A DNA stretch of 64,000 nucleotides from Myxococcaceae bacterium. Its GTDB lineage: Bacteria > Myxococcota > Myxococcia > Myxococcales > Myxococcaceae. Under the pieces are notes generated by a model, which saw nothing but the letters and a program-made list of their open reading frames with translations, did no database searches and was not told the DNA's origin. The DNA lies in the NCBI GenBank assembly GCA_016793095.1, contig JAEUJQ010000047.1, positions 20,365-84,364 of the forward strand, read 5' to 3'. A program made the position numbers and the translations under genes. Shown here piece by piece: positions 53,233 to 63,187 of this stretch (positions within the stretch are counted from its first letter, which is position 1; each line of letters begins with the position of its first letter).

Positions 53233-55356
53233 TCAGCCCCCCTGCTTCTTGCGCAGGCCGCGCACGGTGAAGATGTAGAGCAGCGCCAGCGCGACCACGA
53301 TGGGCGCCATGCGCACCACGAGCGGGAGCGGCTCGAAGGGCGCGCGCACGACGCCGTTCCGCAGCACGATCGCGGTGAGCAGCAGGATGAAGAAGAAGCC
53401 GTAGACGGTGCCGCGCGCCGGGAAGCCGGCGAACACGTGGCCCATGCCGGAGCAGATGAACCCGAGCACCGACCCCGTGCGCTCCAGCCGGTTCTGGTAC
53501 CGCGCGACCTCGAGCTGCTTGCGCACCTTCAGCGACGGCGCCGCCACGTTCTTCTTCGCGAAGACGTTCACGCACTGGGTGCACATGAGGCTGCCCACCG
53601 ACACGTAGGGGTCGGCCCGCTTGCTGACCGCGCGCCCGCACTTGTTGCACGGCCTCGCTGCGTGAATGGAGGTGCCGAGGAACCCGAACGCGAGGATCAG
53701 CAGCGCGAGCAAGAGCGGGTACACCAGGGCGAGCGTCTCGTTCACCTCGCCGAGCAGCAGCTGCATCACCTGGCTCTTCACGCGCCGCGCCGCGTCGGTC
53801 GCCTGCGCCTCGGCCAGGATCTCGCTCGTCGCGAGCGGCACCGACTGCAGGTAGACGTTCGCCGCCATCGAGCGGGGAGTGCCGTCGGCGTCCTTCGAGA
53901 GCGCCGCGTAGGCGGCGTCGAGCTGCCGTGCGGCGAACAACGAGGTGGCGACCCGATCGACCTCGCCCGCCACCTTGTCTCCGAAGACCGCGACGCGCCG
54001 TTGGTAGAGGCGCCCCAGGTTGTACGCCGCCTGAGGCATGGTGGGGGCGGCCTTGCCGGCCTCCTCGAAGAGCCCCCGTGGGTTCTCGAGGTCGCCCAGA
54101 ATCAACAACGCCATGCCGAGGTTCACCCGCGCAGGAGGATCGTCGGGGCGGATCGCCAGGGCCTTGCGGAAGCTCTTCTGCGCAGCCTCGGCCCGCCCGC
54201 GGCGCAGGTCGTAGCGGCCCAGCGCCATGAGCTCCTGGTAGGTCGCCTTGTCCTCCGACGAGAGGAGGGCCAGCTCGGCTGCGAACGCTTCCTGCCCCGT
54301 TCCGCCCCGCTCCAGCAGGTAGAGCTGCTCGGCGCGGGTGCCGGCGAAGGCGAGGCGCTCGACCACCAGCCCCGCCGCGGTCGGCGTGAGGCCGAGGAGC
54401 GCGATCAACACGGCGACCACCACCCGCTCGGCGAGCGTCAGGTAGAGGGCGAGCGCGAAGAAGGCGGTGAGCAGCACCGGCACCAGGCCGAGCCTGAAGA
54501 CGATGGGGAGGGACAACAGGACGACCGCCAGCGCGCCGGTCTGCCAGCGCGACGCCACCCGCGGGAAGAGGAAGTGGAAGTCGTAGAGGGCGTAGAAGCC
54601 GCGGCGGATGCCGAGGACGATCAGCACGACGACGGTGGTGATCACCAGGGCGAAGAGGATCGTCGCAAGGATGTCAGCGAGCGCGGCGCGGCCGAAGCGC
54701 GCGTCCTTCACCTGCCCCACCAGCGCGTTCTTGAGCGCCTCGACGACGCGCCCCAGATCGGACGGGTCGCCGCGGAAGTAGACCCGCGCGAGGCCAATCC
54801 ACGTCGAGGGCAGCTCGGGAGCGAGGAGCGTCGCGGTGCGGGCGATCTCGACGGCGCCGCCCGAGTCTCCCGCCACCTCGTGCGCCTCCGCTGCCCGCAA
54901 GAGGCCCACGGCCCAGGCGTCCATGTTCGAGGCGCCGATCTCTTCCTTCAAGGTGAGGAGCCGCTCGCGGGCGACCTGTTCGCCCTTGATGTCCGCCGAC
55001 GACTTCGCGTTCGCCTCTCGCCACACCTGCCACGCGAGGTCGAGATCCGCGTCGGTGACCTCGCGCACCTCGATGCTGGGGGGCGGAGGGCGCTCGGGCT
55101 TCACCACCTCTCTGGGGGGTGGGGCCGCGACTCCGGCGTCCACGGTCTTCTTCGCGGGCCCCGGAACGGTGCCGGACTTCGTCGGAGCCTTCGAGGGAAC
55201 GTCTTCTTCTTCGTCCTCGGGTGGCGTCTCGGGAGCTTCGTCGTCCGTGCCCTTCTTCTGGCCGCGGATCGTGGGCGCGTCGGGGTCCACCAGCTCGACC
55301 TGGGCGAGGGCGGTGCCGGCCACCACCAGCATGCAGGCGCACGCGAACGTTCTCAT
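53233..55356 (-). CDS. TPR membrane protein with zinc ribbon
   Basis: 707 residues with a signal peptide (MRTFACACMLVVAGTALAQ) and an acidic, Pro-rich stretch to about residue 95. A helical-repeat segment (about 100-215) precedes a cluster of four or five membrane helices (about 220-340). TPR-like repeats occupy about 350-500 (YQELMALGRYDLRRGRAEAA, NLGMALLILGDLENPRGLFE). A membrane helix (PLLLALLILAFGFLGTSIHA) is followed by a zinc ribbon (CNKCGRAVSK...CTQC). Two further helices end the protein. Its operon with DUF4388 and phoH suggests a shared role, but the function is unknown. Confidence 0.82.
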   Translation of the reverse strand: MRTFACACMLVVAGTALAQVELVDPDAPTIRGQKKGTDDEAPETPPEDEEEDVPSKAPTKSGTVPGPAKKTVDAGVAAPPPREVVKPERPPPPSIEVREVTDADLDLAWQVWREANAKSSADIKGEQVARERLLTLKEEIGASNMDAWAVGLLRAAEAHEVAGDSGGAVEIARTATLLAPELPSTWIGLARVYFRGDPSDLGRVVEALKNALVGQVKDARFGRAALADILATILFALVITTVVVLIVLGIRRGFYALYDFHFLFPRVASRWQTGALAVVLLSLPIVFRLGLVPVLLTAFFALALYLTLAERVVVAVLIALLGLTPTAAGLVVERLAFAGTRAEQLYLLERGGTGQEAFAAELALLSSEDKATYQELMALGRYDLRRGRAEAAQKSFRKALAIRPDDPPARVNLGMALLILGDLENPRGLFEEAGKAAPTMPQAAYNLGRLYQRRVAVFGDKVAGEVDRVATSLFAARQLDAAYAALSKDADGTPRSMAANVYLQSVPLATSEILAEAQATDAARRVKSQVMQLLLGEVNETLALVYPLLLALLILAFGFLGTSIHAARPCNKCGRAVSKRADPYVSVGSLMCTQCVNVFAKKNVAAPSLKVRKQLEVARYQNRLERTGSVLGFICSGMGHVFAGFPARGTVYGFFFILLLTAIVLRNGVVRAPFEPLPLVVRMAPIVVALALLYIFTVRGLRKKQGG

Positions 55357-55439
55357 GGAGACGGACAGGGAATGTAGCCCACCGGTGGCGAAGCACTGCG
55401 TTTTTTGGTGGGGGGGGAGCCCGTGCTACAGCCCCGCCC

Positions 55440-56273
55440 ATGTCGGAGATCGGCGTCGCGGTGGAACGGCTGGTGGAGGTGATGCGTCGGCTGCGGGCTC
55501 CGGACGGCTGCCCGTGGGACAAGGAGCAGGACCTGCGCAGCCTGAGGCCGTACCTCATCGAGGAGGCCTACGAGGTGCTCGACGAGATGGACCGGGTGGC
55601 CTGGGGCGGGCCCTGGAAGCCCCTCGCCGAGGAGCTGGGCGATCTGCTGTTCCAGATCGTCTTCCACGCGCACCTCGCCTCCGAGAAGAAGGAGTTCGAT
55701 CTGGGCGACGTGGCGAACGCGATCGCCGAGAAGCTCGAGCGCCGCCACCCGCACGTCTTCGGCGAGGGCCGCGTCGAGGGGGCCGAGCAGGTGCTGCAGA
55801 ACTGGGCGAAGCTGAAGGCCGACGAGCGCAAGGCGAAGACGGGACGCGCGGGCAGCGTGCTCGACGGTGTCCCGACGGCGGCGCCCGGCCTCCAGCGCGC
55901 CGAGCGGCTGACCGAGAAGGCCTCGCGCATCGGCTTCGACTGGCCCGACGTCGAGGGGGTGCGGCGGAAGATCGACGAGGAGCTGGGCGAGCTCGACGAA
56001 GCCATCGCCTCCCGCGACCGTGACGCCATCGAGCACGAGCTGGGCGACGTGCTGTTCGCCCTCGCGAACCTGGGGCGCAAGCTCAACACCCCGCCCGAGG
56101 ACGCCCTGCGCATGACGAACAAGCGCTTCACCAGCCGCTTCCACCGCGTCGAGGAGAAGCTGCAGGCGGCGGGCATTCCCTTCGGGGAGGCGACCCTCGA
56201 GGTGATGGACCGGTTCTGGGACGAGGCCAAGGCCGAGGAGCGCGGAGAGGCCCCTCCGCCCGGCAGGCCTTGA
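55440..56273 (+). CDS. mazG: Nucleoside triphosphate pyrophosphohydrolase MazG
   Basis: 277 residues from ATG 55440, ten or so bases after a run of eight G. Two MazG domains are present: the first with CPWDKEQDLRSLRPYLIEEA and LAEELGDLLFQIVFHAHL, the second with IDEELGELDEAIASRDRD and IEHELGDVLFALANLGRKL. The E-E...E-x-x-D metal sites are intact. It hydrolyses NTPs and dNTPs to monophosphates, and in E. coli lowers ppGpp. Length equals the two-domain E. coli type. It is divergent from the TPR operon. Confidence 0.96.
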   Translation: MSEIGVAVERLVEVMRRLRAPDGCPWDKEQDLRSLRPYLIEEAYEVLDEMDRVAWGGPWKPLAEELGDLLFQIVFHAHLASEKKEFDLGDVANAIAEKLERRHPHVFGEGRVEGAEQVLQNWAKLKADERKAKTGRAGSVLDGVPTAAPGLQRAERLTEKASRIGFDWPDVEGVRRKIDEELGELDEAIASRDRDAIEHELGDVLFALANLGRKLNTPPEDALRMTNKRFTSRFHRVEEKLQAAGIPFGEATLEVMDRFWDEAKAEERGEAPPPGRP

Positions 56274-56331
56274 CCGGGTGCGCCGTGGTGGGTAAGGGGC
56301 CGACCTCTACTTTTCGTGAAGGAGCAGTTCC

Positions 56332-56610
56332 GTGGCCAACACCGCCTCTGCCGCCAAGCGGCACCGTCAGTCCCTCAAGCGCAAGCTGCGCAACACCTAC
56401 GTGAAGGCCGAGTTCCGCGCCGCCATCAAGGCCGCGCGTGAGGCCACCGCGTCGGGTGACGCGGCCAAGGCGAAGGAGGCCGTGCGCGCAGCGACCCGGC
56501 TCATCGACCGCGCCGCCTCGAAGGGCGTGCTGCACGCGAAGGCTGCGTCCCGCCTCGTGGGCCGCATGGGCCACAACCTGGCGAAGAAGCCCGCCGCCGC
56601 CGCGAAGTAA
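56332..56610 (+). CDS. rpsT: Ribosomal protein bS20
   Basis: 92 residues from GTG 56332, with AAGGAG upstream. Typical S20 features: MANTASAAKRHRQSLKRKLR, the long basic helices (IKAAREATASGDAAKAKEAV) and a C-terminal helix ending RMGHNLAKKP. It binds 16S rRNA and is a primary assembly protein. The GTG start is noteworthy since S20 genes in some bacteria use weak starts for autoregulation. It lies between mazG and the small two-gene cassette. Confidence 0.97.
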   Translation: MANTASAAKRHRQSLKRKLRNTYVKAEFRAAIKAAREATASGDAAKAKEAVRAATRLIDRAASKGVLHAKAASRLVGRMGHNLAKKPAAAAK

Positions 56611-56714
56611 GTCGAGCGACGAAGGCAGGTCTGCACCGGCCGACGGGGCGCCCTCGTGCCTCGCCGGCCGTCGTGTTTCTGCGCGCCCTGCGTGCCTCGG
56701 CTAGACTCGTGGGC

Positions 56715-56990
56715 GTGAGCACGGCGCGCGCGGCGAAGTTCCTGGCCAGCCTCGAGGAGCGCAGGAAGTCACTCCGCGACGAGGTCGAGGAAGACGTCGG
56801 ACCGCTGCGCGGCCTCTCGCTCGAGGAGCGCGGCAAGGTGCTCGAGTCGGTGTGCCGCGACGCAATGGCGATCATCCGCGCGCGGCCTGACGCCGAGACA
56901 GCGCTCGCCCAGCGCGACCCGCTCCCGCCGGAGTCGGCGGCGCTCTGGCAGGCCCTCGTGGATCGGTACAGGCGCCATGGACGCCACTGA
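56715..56990 (+). CDS. Small helical protein, possible antitoxin of a nucleotidyltransferase pair
   Basis: 91 residues from GTG 56715 (an ATG/GTG further upstream would extend it). It is highly charged and helical (KFLASLEERRKSLRDEVEED, LSLEERGKVLESVCRDAMAI, PPESAALWQALVDRYRRHGR). Its 3' end overlaps the next gene by 14 bp. Two-gene layout, small size and the neighbour suggest a regulator or antitoxin. I do not recognise the family. Confidence 0.65.
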   Translation: MSTARAAKFLASLEERRKSLRDEVEEDVGPLRGLSLEERGKVLESVCRDAMAIIRARPDAETALAQRDPLPPESAALWQALVDRYRRHGRH

Positions 56991-57528
56991 AGCGGCCGTT
57001 CACTTCGCCAGGGCGCTGCAGGGAGCCGGCATTCCTCACGCCATCGGGGGCGCCATCGCCTACGGCTTCTTCGGTGCGGCCCGCGGCACGCACGACGTCG
57101 ACCTCAACGTCTTCACGGCGGGCGAGACCGCGCCCGAGGCCTTGCGGGTGCTGATCGCTGCAGGGCTGTCGATCGATCTCGACGAAGCGAGCACGAGCGC
57201 TCGCGAGCGCGGCGACGCGCGGGGACGCTTCCAGGGGCTGCCGGTCGTTCTCTTCTTGAGCTCGATCCCCGTGCACGAGCGCGCCGCGAGGAGGCTCCGT
57301 CGAGTCACGCTCCACGGCGTGCCCATCGACGTGCTCGCACCCGAGGACACGGCCGTCTTCAAGATGCTTTTCTTCCGCGGGAAGGACCTGGTCGACGTGG
57401 AGCCGCTGCTGGCCCTGATGGGGACGTCGCTCGATCGCGCGAGCGTTCGCCGTGAGCTCGTCGAGGTCGTGGGTGAAGACGACTACCGCGTCCGTAAGTG
57501 GGACGAGCTGGTGCAGGCGCTGGGCTGA
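56977..57528 (+). CDS. Nucleotidyltransferase-fold protein (AbiEii/DUF6036-like)
   Basis: 183 residues from ATG 56977. The N-terminal part shows the G-G-x8-R-x-T-x-D-x-D pattern of minimal nucleotidyltransferases (IGGAIAYGFFGAARGTHDVD, then LNVF), with both Asp residues present. A third carboxylate may be in VPIDVLAPEDTAVFKML. The family transfers nucleotides to proteins or RNA, and AbiEii-like members are toxins paired with a small upstream antitoxin. The start lies within the last codons of the preceding gene, so the two are coupled. Enzymatic activity looks likely; the toxin role is inference. Confidence 0.72.
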   Translation: MDATEAAVHFARALQGAGIPHAIGGAIAYGFFGAARGTHDVDLNVFTAGETAPEALRVLIAAGLSIDLDEASTSARERGDARGRFQGLPVVLFLSSIPVHERAARRLRRVTLHGVPIDVLAPEDTAVFKMLFFRGKDLVDVEPLLALMGTSLDRASVRRELVEVVGEDDYRVRKWDELVQALG

Positions 57529-58011
57529 CTACCAGCCGGTCGCGAGCCGCTCGGCCCCTTCGCGCATGAGGCTTTCTGCCAGCCGCCGCAGCGCCGCGCC
57601 GCGGTTCGTCTCGGACGACAGCACGTCGGCGCCGGCCGGGTAGTCCTCTCCCCCGCTCACCTGCACCGTGTTGAGCGCCGCGCCGTCGCGCACCACCGTC
57701 AGCTTCACCGTCGCCTGGAAGCGGTAGTTCGGCAGCCGGCCCGGGCTCGCGACGAGGGGGAACGACGACACCGCCACCAGCGCGCCCTCGACCCGACCCG
57801 GAGCGTCCGCCCCGCCCAGCCGCCCTGCCCGCAGGTACGTCTCGCGAAGCGCCTGGGTGAAGAAGGCCTCGGCGCCCGCCTCCGACGTCTGGTTGATGAA
57901 GACCGGCACGTGCACCGACGTGAGCCCGCCCGGCAGCTCGCTCGCCGGCGCCACGACGCGGTACGCGCAGGACGCCGCCAGCACCGCGAACGCGAGCGCG
58001 GACCGGCGCAT
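57529..58011 (-). CDS. lptE: LPS-assembly lipoprotein LptE-like
   Basis: 160 residues. The ATG at 58011 overlaps the leuS stop by one base (TGATG). Lipoprotein signal with lipobox LAASC, followed by AYRVVAPASELPGGLTSVHV, PVFINQTSEAGAEAFFTQAL, and NYRFQATVKLTVVRDGAALN, the pattern of LptE/RlpB (PF04390). It plugs the LptD barrel and helps insert LPS in the outer membrane. leuS-lptE order is widely conserved in proteobacteria. The other Lpt genes are not in the window. Confidence 0.88.
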   Translation of the reverse strand: MRRSALAFAVLAASCAYRVVAPASELPGGLTSVHVPVFINQTSEAGAEAFFTQALRETYLRAGRLGGADAPGRVEGALVAVSSFPLVASPGRLPNYRFQATVKLTVVRDGAALNTVQVSGGEDYPAGADVLSSETNRGAALRRLAESLMREGAERLATGW

Positions 58012-60554
58012 CAGCCCACCACGAAGTTCACCAACCGCTTCGGCACGAAGACGAACTTCTTCACCGTCTTCCCCTCGAGCCATGGCTTCATCTTCGGCTC
58101 GGCCTCGGCCAGCGCGCGCACCTCGGCCTCGGTGGCGTCGATCGGCGCCTGGATCTCGGCCCGCAGCTTCCCCAGCACCTGCACGGCGTAGGTGATGGTG
58201 TTCTCCACCACCAGCGCGGGGTCGAACTTCGGCCACGGCGCGATGGAGACGAAGCCCTCACCGCCCAGCCGGCTCCACAGCTCCTCGGCGAGGTGCGGCG
58301 CGTACGGGGCGAGCACCGTCATGAAGGTGCGCGCGATGGCCTTCGGCAGCGTCTTCGCGCCGGTGGCCTCGTTCGCGAACGTCATCATGTGGCTGATGCC
58401 GGTGTTGAAGCGCAGCCCCAGCGTGTCCTTCTCCACGGCCTGGATGCACTTGTGCAGCGCCTTGTGCAGGTCCGGCTCGGACTCGGGCCCCGCGTCAGTG
58501 AGCTTCGCCGAGAGGGCGCCCGTCTCCTCGTTCACCACCAGGCGCCACACGCGGTCGAGGAAGCGCGCCACCCCGGCCACGCCCGACATCTGCCAGGGCT
58601 TCACCTGCTCGAGCGGCCCCATGAAGAGCTCGTAGAGCCGCATCGCGTCGGCGCCGTGCTCCTCGATCACCTCGTCGGGCGAGACGACGTTCGACTTCGA
58701 CTTCGACATCTTCTCGACCTGCTTGTGCAGCTTCTCGCCGGTCGCCTTCACCACGGCGCCGTCGTCGCGGTCGTCGACGTCCTTCGGGTGGTAGTACTTC
58801 CCCGCCTCGCTCCGGTACGAGTACGCGAGGATCATTCCCTGGTTGAAGAGCTTCTGGAACGGCTCCTTCGTCGAGACGAGGCCGCAGTCGAACAGCACCT
58901 TGTGCCAGAAGCGCGCGTACAAGAGGTGCAGCACGGCGTGCTCGACCCCGCCGACGTAGAGATCGACGGGCATCCAGTACTTCTCGAGCTCGGGGTTCCA
59001 CGCCTGCTGGTCGTTCTTCGCGTCGAGGAAGCGCAGGTAGTACCAGCACGAGCCCGCCCACTGCGGCATCGTGTTCACCTCGCGCACGCCCTTCTTCCCG
59101 TTCGGCAGCGTCACGCCGAGCCACGGGTCACCGGCGCGCGCGAGCGGCGGCCTGCCGTCGGCCGTCGGCTTGTACTCGTCCACGTGCGGCAGCTCGACCG
59201 GCAGCTGCGCCTCGGGGATCGTCGCGATGGAGCCGTCTTCGCAGTGCACGATGGGGAACGGCTCGCCCCAGTAGCGCTGCCGCGAGAAGAGCCAGTCGCG
59301 CAGCTGGTACTGCACGCGCTTCTTGCCGAGGCGCTGCTCCTCGAGCCAGGCCGTCATCTTCTTCTTCGCCTCGCCGGTGGCCAGCCCGTCGAGCAGGCCC
59401 GAGTTCACCGCCACGCCTTCGTCGACGAAGGCCTCGGCCTGCACGTCCTTGCCGCCCTTCACCACCTCGACGATGGGCAGCCCGAACGCCTTCGCGAACT
59501 CGTGGTCGCGGGTGTCGTGCGCCGGGACCGACATGATCGCGCCCGTGCCGTAGCCGGCGAGCACGTAGTCGGCGATCCAGATGGGCACCGGCTTGCCGGT
59601 CGCGGGGTTGACGGCGTGGGCGCCGGTGAAGACGCCGGTCTTCGTCTTCGCGTCTTCCTTGCGGGCGAGCTCGGACTTGTTCTTCGCCTCGAGGACGTAG
59701 GCGTCCACCTTCGCCTGCTGAGCGGCGGTGGTGATCTTCGAGACCAGCGTGTGCTCGGGCGCGAGCACGCAGTAGGTGGCGCCGAACAGCGTGTCGGGTC
59801 GCGTGGTGAAGACGACGAAGGCCTCGCTCGAGCCCTCGACCTTGAACGTCACCTCGGCGCCCTCCGACTTGCCGATCCAGTTGCGCTGCATCTCCTTGAT
59901 CCCGTCGGGCCAGTCGAGGCCGTCGAGATCTTCGAGCAGGCGGTCGCCGTAGGCGGTGATCTTCAGCATCCACTGCTTCATCAGCCGCCGCTCGACCGGA
60001 TCACCGGTCTCGACGTACTTGCCGTCCTTCACCTCTTCGTTCGCGAGCACGGTGCCCAGCGCGGGGCACCAGTTCACGGGCACCTCCGCGAGGTACGCGA
60101 GGCCCTTCTCGTAGAGCTTCAGGAAGATCCACTGCGTCCACCGGTAGTAGTCGGCGGCGCTGGTGTCGACTTCACGGTCCCAGTCGTACGAGAAGCCGAG
60201 CCGTTTGATCTGCCGGCGGAAGTTGTCGACGTTGCGCTTCGTGATGACGGCCGGGTGAATGCCGTCGCGCATGGCGGCGCGCTCCGCGGGCAGGCCGAAC
60301 GCGTCCCAGCCCATCGGGTGCAGCACGTTGAAGCCCTGCATGCGCTTCAGCCGCGCGACGACGTCGGTGGCGGTGTAGCCCTCGGGGTGCCCGACGTGGA
60401 GGCCCGCGCCAGAGGGGTACGGGAACATGTCGAGCACGTAGAACTTCGGCTTCTTCTTCAGCTCGGCGAGGTCGGTGGGCGTCTTGAACGGCTTCTTCGC
60501 TTCCCACTCGTTCTGCCACTTCGGCTCGATGACGGACGGATCGTAACGGGACAT
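58011..60554 (-). CDS. leuS: Leucyl-tRNA synthetase
   Basis: 847 residues from ATG 60554. The class I signature is seen as [12 protein letters not shown] (HVGH 53-56) and KMSKS at 615-619 ([13 protein letters not shown]). The CP1 editing domain lies at about 220-420 ([40 protein letters not shown]), with the editing Thr and Asp. A leucine-specific zinc or LSD segment and the C-terminal anticodon and RAG-like domains follow. It charges tRNA-Leu. Normal length and all key motifs. It overlaps lptE downstream. Confidence 0.98.
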   Translation of the reverse strand: MSRYDPSVIEPKWQNEWEAKKPFKTPTDLAELKKKPKFYVLDMFPYPSGAGLHVGHPEGYTATDVVARLKRMQGFNVLHPMGWDAFGLPAERAAMRDGIHPAVITKRNVDNFRRQIKRLGFSYDWDREVDTSAADYYRWTQWIFLKLYEKGLAYLAEVPVNWCPALGTVLANEEVKDGKYVETGDPVERRLMKQWMLKITAYGDRLLEDLDGLDWPDGIKEMQRNWIGKSEGAEVTFKVEGSSEAFVVFTTRPDTLFGATYCVLAPEHTLVSKITTAAQQAKVDAYVLEAKNKSELARKEDAKTKTGVFTGAHAVNPATGKPVPIWIADYVLAGYGTGAIMSVPAHDTRDHEFAKAFGLPIVEVVKGGKDVQAEAFVDEGVAVNSGLLDGLATGEAKKKMTAWLEEQRLGKKRVQYQLRDWLFSRQRYWGEPFPIVHCEDGSIATIPEAQLPVELPHVDEYKPTADGRPPLARAGDPWLGVTLPNGKKGVREVNTMPQWAGSCWYYLRFLDAKNDQQAWNPELEKYWMPVDLYVGGVEHAVLHLLYARFWHKVLFDCGLVSTKEPFQKLFNQGMILAYSYRSEAGKYYHPKDVDDRDDGAVVKATGEKLHKQVEKMSKSKSNVVSPDEVIEEHGADAMRLYELFMGPLEQVKPWQMSGVAGVARFLDRVWRLVVNEETGALSAKLTDAGPESEPDLHKALHKCIQAVEKDTLGLRFNTGISHMMTFANEATGAKTLPKAIARTFMTVLAPYAPHLAEELWSRLGGEGFVSIAPWPKFDPALVVENTITYAVQVLGKLRAEIQAPIDATEAEVRALAEAEPKMKPWLEGKTVKKFVFVPKRLVNFVVG

Positions 60555-60838
60555 GTCGCGCGGGCTTGTAGGGGACGGATCGCACCGACGCAACGAGCGC
60601 ACGCAACTGGACGAAGCGGCCGGCTCAGCGCGGAACCGCCTGCCCGAGGACGAGCGGGTCGGAGTGACAGCCACCGGGCGGGTCGCGCTCTTCCGGGCGA
60701 GGCTGGCGAGTGCAACTTCGGGGAGCAGTCATCCGCGGGGTCCAGCGCCAGACGGTCTTGCTGGACCTGACGTCAGCGTCGAAGCTCACGCCGGCGGCCT
60801 GGGACGCCACTCCGAACGCACCGGCGGGCCAAAGAGAA
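60555..60838. other. Intergenic region upstream of leuS
   Basis: About 284 bp without a supported gene. It should hold the leuS promoter. No T-box or other leader element was recognised. Confidence 0.5.
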
Positions 60839-60869
60839 GCGCCGGCCTTCCATGGAGGAAGACCGGCGC
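60839..60869 (-). terminator. Intrinsic terminator of the NlpC/P60 lipoprotein gene
   Basis: A 12-bp stem with one mismatch (GCGCCGG-C-CTTCC and GGAAG-A-CCGGCGC, loop ATGGA) lies 25 bp after the stop at 60894 and is followed on the minus strand by TTCTCTTT. Confidence 0.7.
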
Positions 60870-60893
60870 GGGAAAGCGGTCACCGACGAACGA

Positions 60894-61772
60894 TCAATAG
60901 CCGGCGCGGGCGATGCCCTTGTACGCCGAGCCGAGCGTGCGGAGGTTGTGCACGATGCCGTACGCGCAGCCGCGGGCCTCGTAGGTCCACGACGAGCCCC
61001 AGCCATCACCCGACTCGTAGATGACGATGTGGCCAGCCGAGCCGTCGTTGTACACGAGCGCGTCGGCCTTCTTCAGCGAGGAGCGGGACACCGTCGACCA
61101 CTGGCTGTTGGAGCGCACGAAGTCCCAGGTGCTGTAGGGGTGGGCCTCGTTCGTCATCACGTCGTTCCACGACGGCACCGTCCACACCTTGGCGGCGAAG
61201 CCCGAGCAGTCCGCGCCGTACTCGCCGCGGTAGCTGCAGTTGGGGCAGCTGCCCGTGCACACGCCCTTGTTCGCCGACGTCACGCCGAACGGGATCCAGC
61301 GGCCCTTGCCCCAGCGGTAGCCGAAGCCGACGGCGCCCTTCGCGCGCTGAATGGCCGCGTCACGCGCCGACGCGTTGCCCGGGTTCGGCGTGGGCTGGGT
61401 GGGTGACGGCGCCGCCGAGCGGACCAGGGTCAGGTAACCACCGTGCGACCACCCCTCGATGCCGTTGTAGCGGATGTTGTACCAGCTGCCGCTCGGGGTG
61501 CTGCGGTTGATGGTGGTGACCTGCGCGCCAGCGGGGATGACGAGGCGAACCCGGTACTCCATGCCAGCGCCCGTGCGCAGGTTGAGGCTGGCCGTCGTCT
61601 TCAGCGTCGAGCCGATCGCCACCCCGCCCGTCAGCTCCGAGCTGATGGTCGCCGTGTCCTCACTCGCCCCGAGGAGCAGGTCGCTGTCTGCAGCAGTGTC
61701 GGTGGCCGTTCCTGCGCAGCCGAGGAGCGCGGCGGCGACCAGGGCTGCTCCGATTCGCGAAAGACCGGCCAT
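60894..61772 (-). CDS. SH3-domain NlpC/P60-like lipoprotein hydrolase
   Basis: 292 residues. ATG 61772 follows AGGAAG. Lipoprotein signal (ALVAAALLGC). A bacterial SH3 domain covers about 50-118 (ASLNLRTGAGMEYRVRLVIP, YNGIEGWSHGGYLTL). A short Pro/Thr linker leads to an NlpC/P60 or CHAP-like papain-fold domain (about 135-292) with Cys in YGADCSGFAAKVW and His in SAGHIVIYESG. Two further CxxC cysteines (TGSCPNCSY) are extra. It should cleave peptidoglycan peptides or amide bonds at the cell surface. It has its own terminator and sits divergent from the next gene. Confidence 0.9.
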   Translation of the reverse strand: MAGLSRIGAALVAAALLGCAGTATDTAADSDLLLGASEDTATISSELTGGVAIGSTLKTTASLNLRTGAGMEYRVRLVIPAGAQVTTINRSTPSGSWYNIRYNGIEGWSHGGYLTLVRSAAPSPTQPTPNPGNASARDAAIQRAKGAVGFGYRWGKGRWIPFGVTSANKGVCTGSCPNCSYRGEYGADCSGFAAKVWTVPSWNDVMTNEAHPYSTWDFVRSNSQWSTVSRSSLKKADALVYNDGSAGHIVIYESGDGWGSSWTYEARGCAYGIVHNLRTLGSAYKGIARAGY

Positions 61773-62077
61773 CTGTTGCTTCCTTTCGAAGTGTCACCCC
61801 GGGGTGACGACGGACTGAAGGGAGGAGAGAGCGAGTTCCGTACCAGCGCGGATGTCGGACACGCGCCCACGCCAACCCTTTGAACCATCTGGTTTCGAGT
61901 AAACGATGCATACAAGTCGACCGTTCACTCGCCAGTCATCAAGCTGTTGTGGCGCAGGACACACCCGACCGAATCCACAACACCACCGCCCCCAGTCACC
62001 CGGACGAGACAGCGACAGAGTGTCTCGCAGGGGATCAGGGGTCGCCCTGAAACGCGAGATGTGGTTCTGACCGCCGC
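61773..62077. other. Divergent intergenic region
   Basis: 305 bp between the NlpC/P60 lipoprotein and the NHL-propeller gene. The centre is less GC-rich (around 61870-61990), consistent with divergent promoters. No operator or small gene was recognised. Confidence 0.5.
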
Positions 62078-63187
62078 ATGACTCGAGGGCAGAAGACGGC
62101 GGTGGTGGGTCTGCTGGTGGCGGCCGTGGTGGCCCTGCTCCTCTGGCTGCTGCGTGGCGCTCCCGCCGATCACGACGCCGCACCGGCGAGCGGGCGGGAC
62201 CCGGTCGCCGACGCAGGGCAGGAGGGGCCAGCGGCCGGACGGACGACGACGACGGGGGCGGGCGCGCGCTCCAGCGACGACGCGGGCGGGCCCGAGCCGG
62301 CCGCGGCCAACGCCATTGCGACCTTCCGCTGGGGCAGCGCAGACGACGCCCTGGGCCGCGAGCGCCAGCAGGAAGGCAACCCCGAGGGGCCGATGAGCCT
62401 CGCGGTGGGGCCGGACGGCAGCATCTGGGTCCTCGATCAGGTCAACCAGCGCCTCGTGCGGCTGGACGCGAACGGCAAGCGCCTGGGCAGCACGCCGTTG
62501 CCGGTGCAGGCCGGACAGGACGTGGTGGTGACGAAGGACGGCACCGCGCTCGTGCTCGATCGCCTCGTCGACAAGTCCGTCGCGGTGATCGGCCCCGACG
62601 GCAAGCCCCGCGGTGAGCTGCCCATCGAGGGCAAAGGCCTCGCGGAGGGCGGCGCCTCCACCGGGCTGTTCCACGACGGCGACGACGTGCTCGTCGAGCG
62701 GGAGCACGGCGATCTGGTGCGAATCGGCAAGACGAGCGGCAAGGCCGACCCGGAGCGCGGCGAGGTGCCCGGCCGCCCGGCGAAGGACGGCGCGAACTAC
62801 TTCACGATGATGCTGGTGGACGCGACGCAGGGGCTGGTGGCGCTCACCGCCGTCGCGAAGGCGACGCTGGCCCATCGGTACACGCGACAGCTCGGGTTCG
62901 GCCAGCCCATCGTGAACCTGGTCCTGCTCGACACCGACGCGGGGGGGCTCGCGTACGTGGGTGCGCACGTCGAGCTGCCGGGCTCCTCGCTCGAGTCACC
63001 GAAGCTGGGCGTGGTGGTGCTCTGCGTCGATGGGCGTGACGGCAGTCTCCTGGGGCGCACGTCGTTCGTCGGCAACACCGTGGCCGACGAGTCGTTTCGT
63101 GAGCTCACCGTGAGCGGAGACGGCTCGATCCTCTTCTTGCGGAGGACTGAGCAGGCCGCGACGCTCGAGCGCTACCGCTGCCAGTGA
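62078..63187 (+). CDS. Membrane-anchored NHL-type beta-propeller protein
   Basis: 369 residues. One N-terminal membrane helix (AVVGLLVAAVVALLLWLL) and a disordered Gly/Ala/Thr linker to about residue 85 precede a six-bladed-propeller-like domain. NHL-type blades are visible (PMSLAVGPDGSIWVLDQVNQ, RLVRLDANGKRLG, GQDVVVTKDGTALVLDRLVD, SFRELTVSGDGSILFL). It faces the periplasm. NHL domains bind protein or carbohydrate. No strong ribosome site is seen. It is divergent from the hydrolase and convergent with a Cys-rich protein gene. Function unknown. Confidence 0.82.
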   Translation: MTRGQKTAVVGLLVAAVVALLLWLLRGAPADHDAAPASGRDPVADAGQEGPAAGRTTTTGAGARSSDDAGGPEPAAANAIATFRWGSADDALGRERQQEGNPEGPMSLAVGPDGSIWVLDQVNQRLVRLDANGKRLGSTPLPVQAGQDVVVTKDGTALVLDRLVDKSVAVIGPDGKPRGELPIEGKGLAEGGASTGLFHDGDDVLVEREHGDLVRIGKTSGKADPERGEVPGRPAKDGANYFTMMLVDATQGLVALTAVAKATLAHRYTRQLGFGQPIVNLVLLDTDAGGLAYVGAHVELPGSSLESPKLGVVVLCVDGRDGSLLGRTSFVGNTVADESFRELTVSGDGSILFLRRTEQAATLERYRCQ

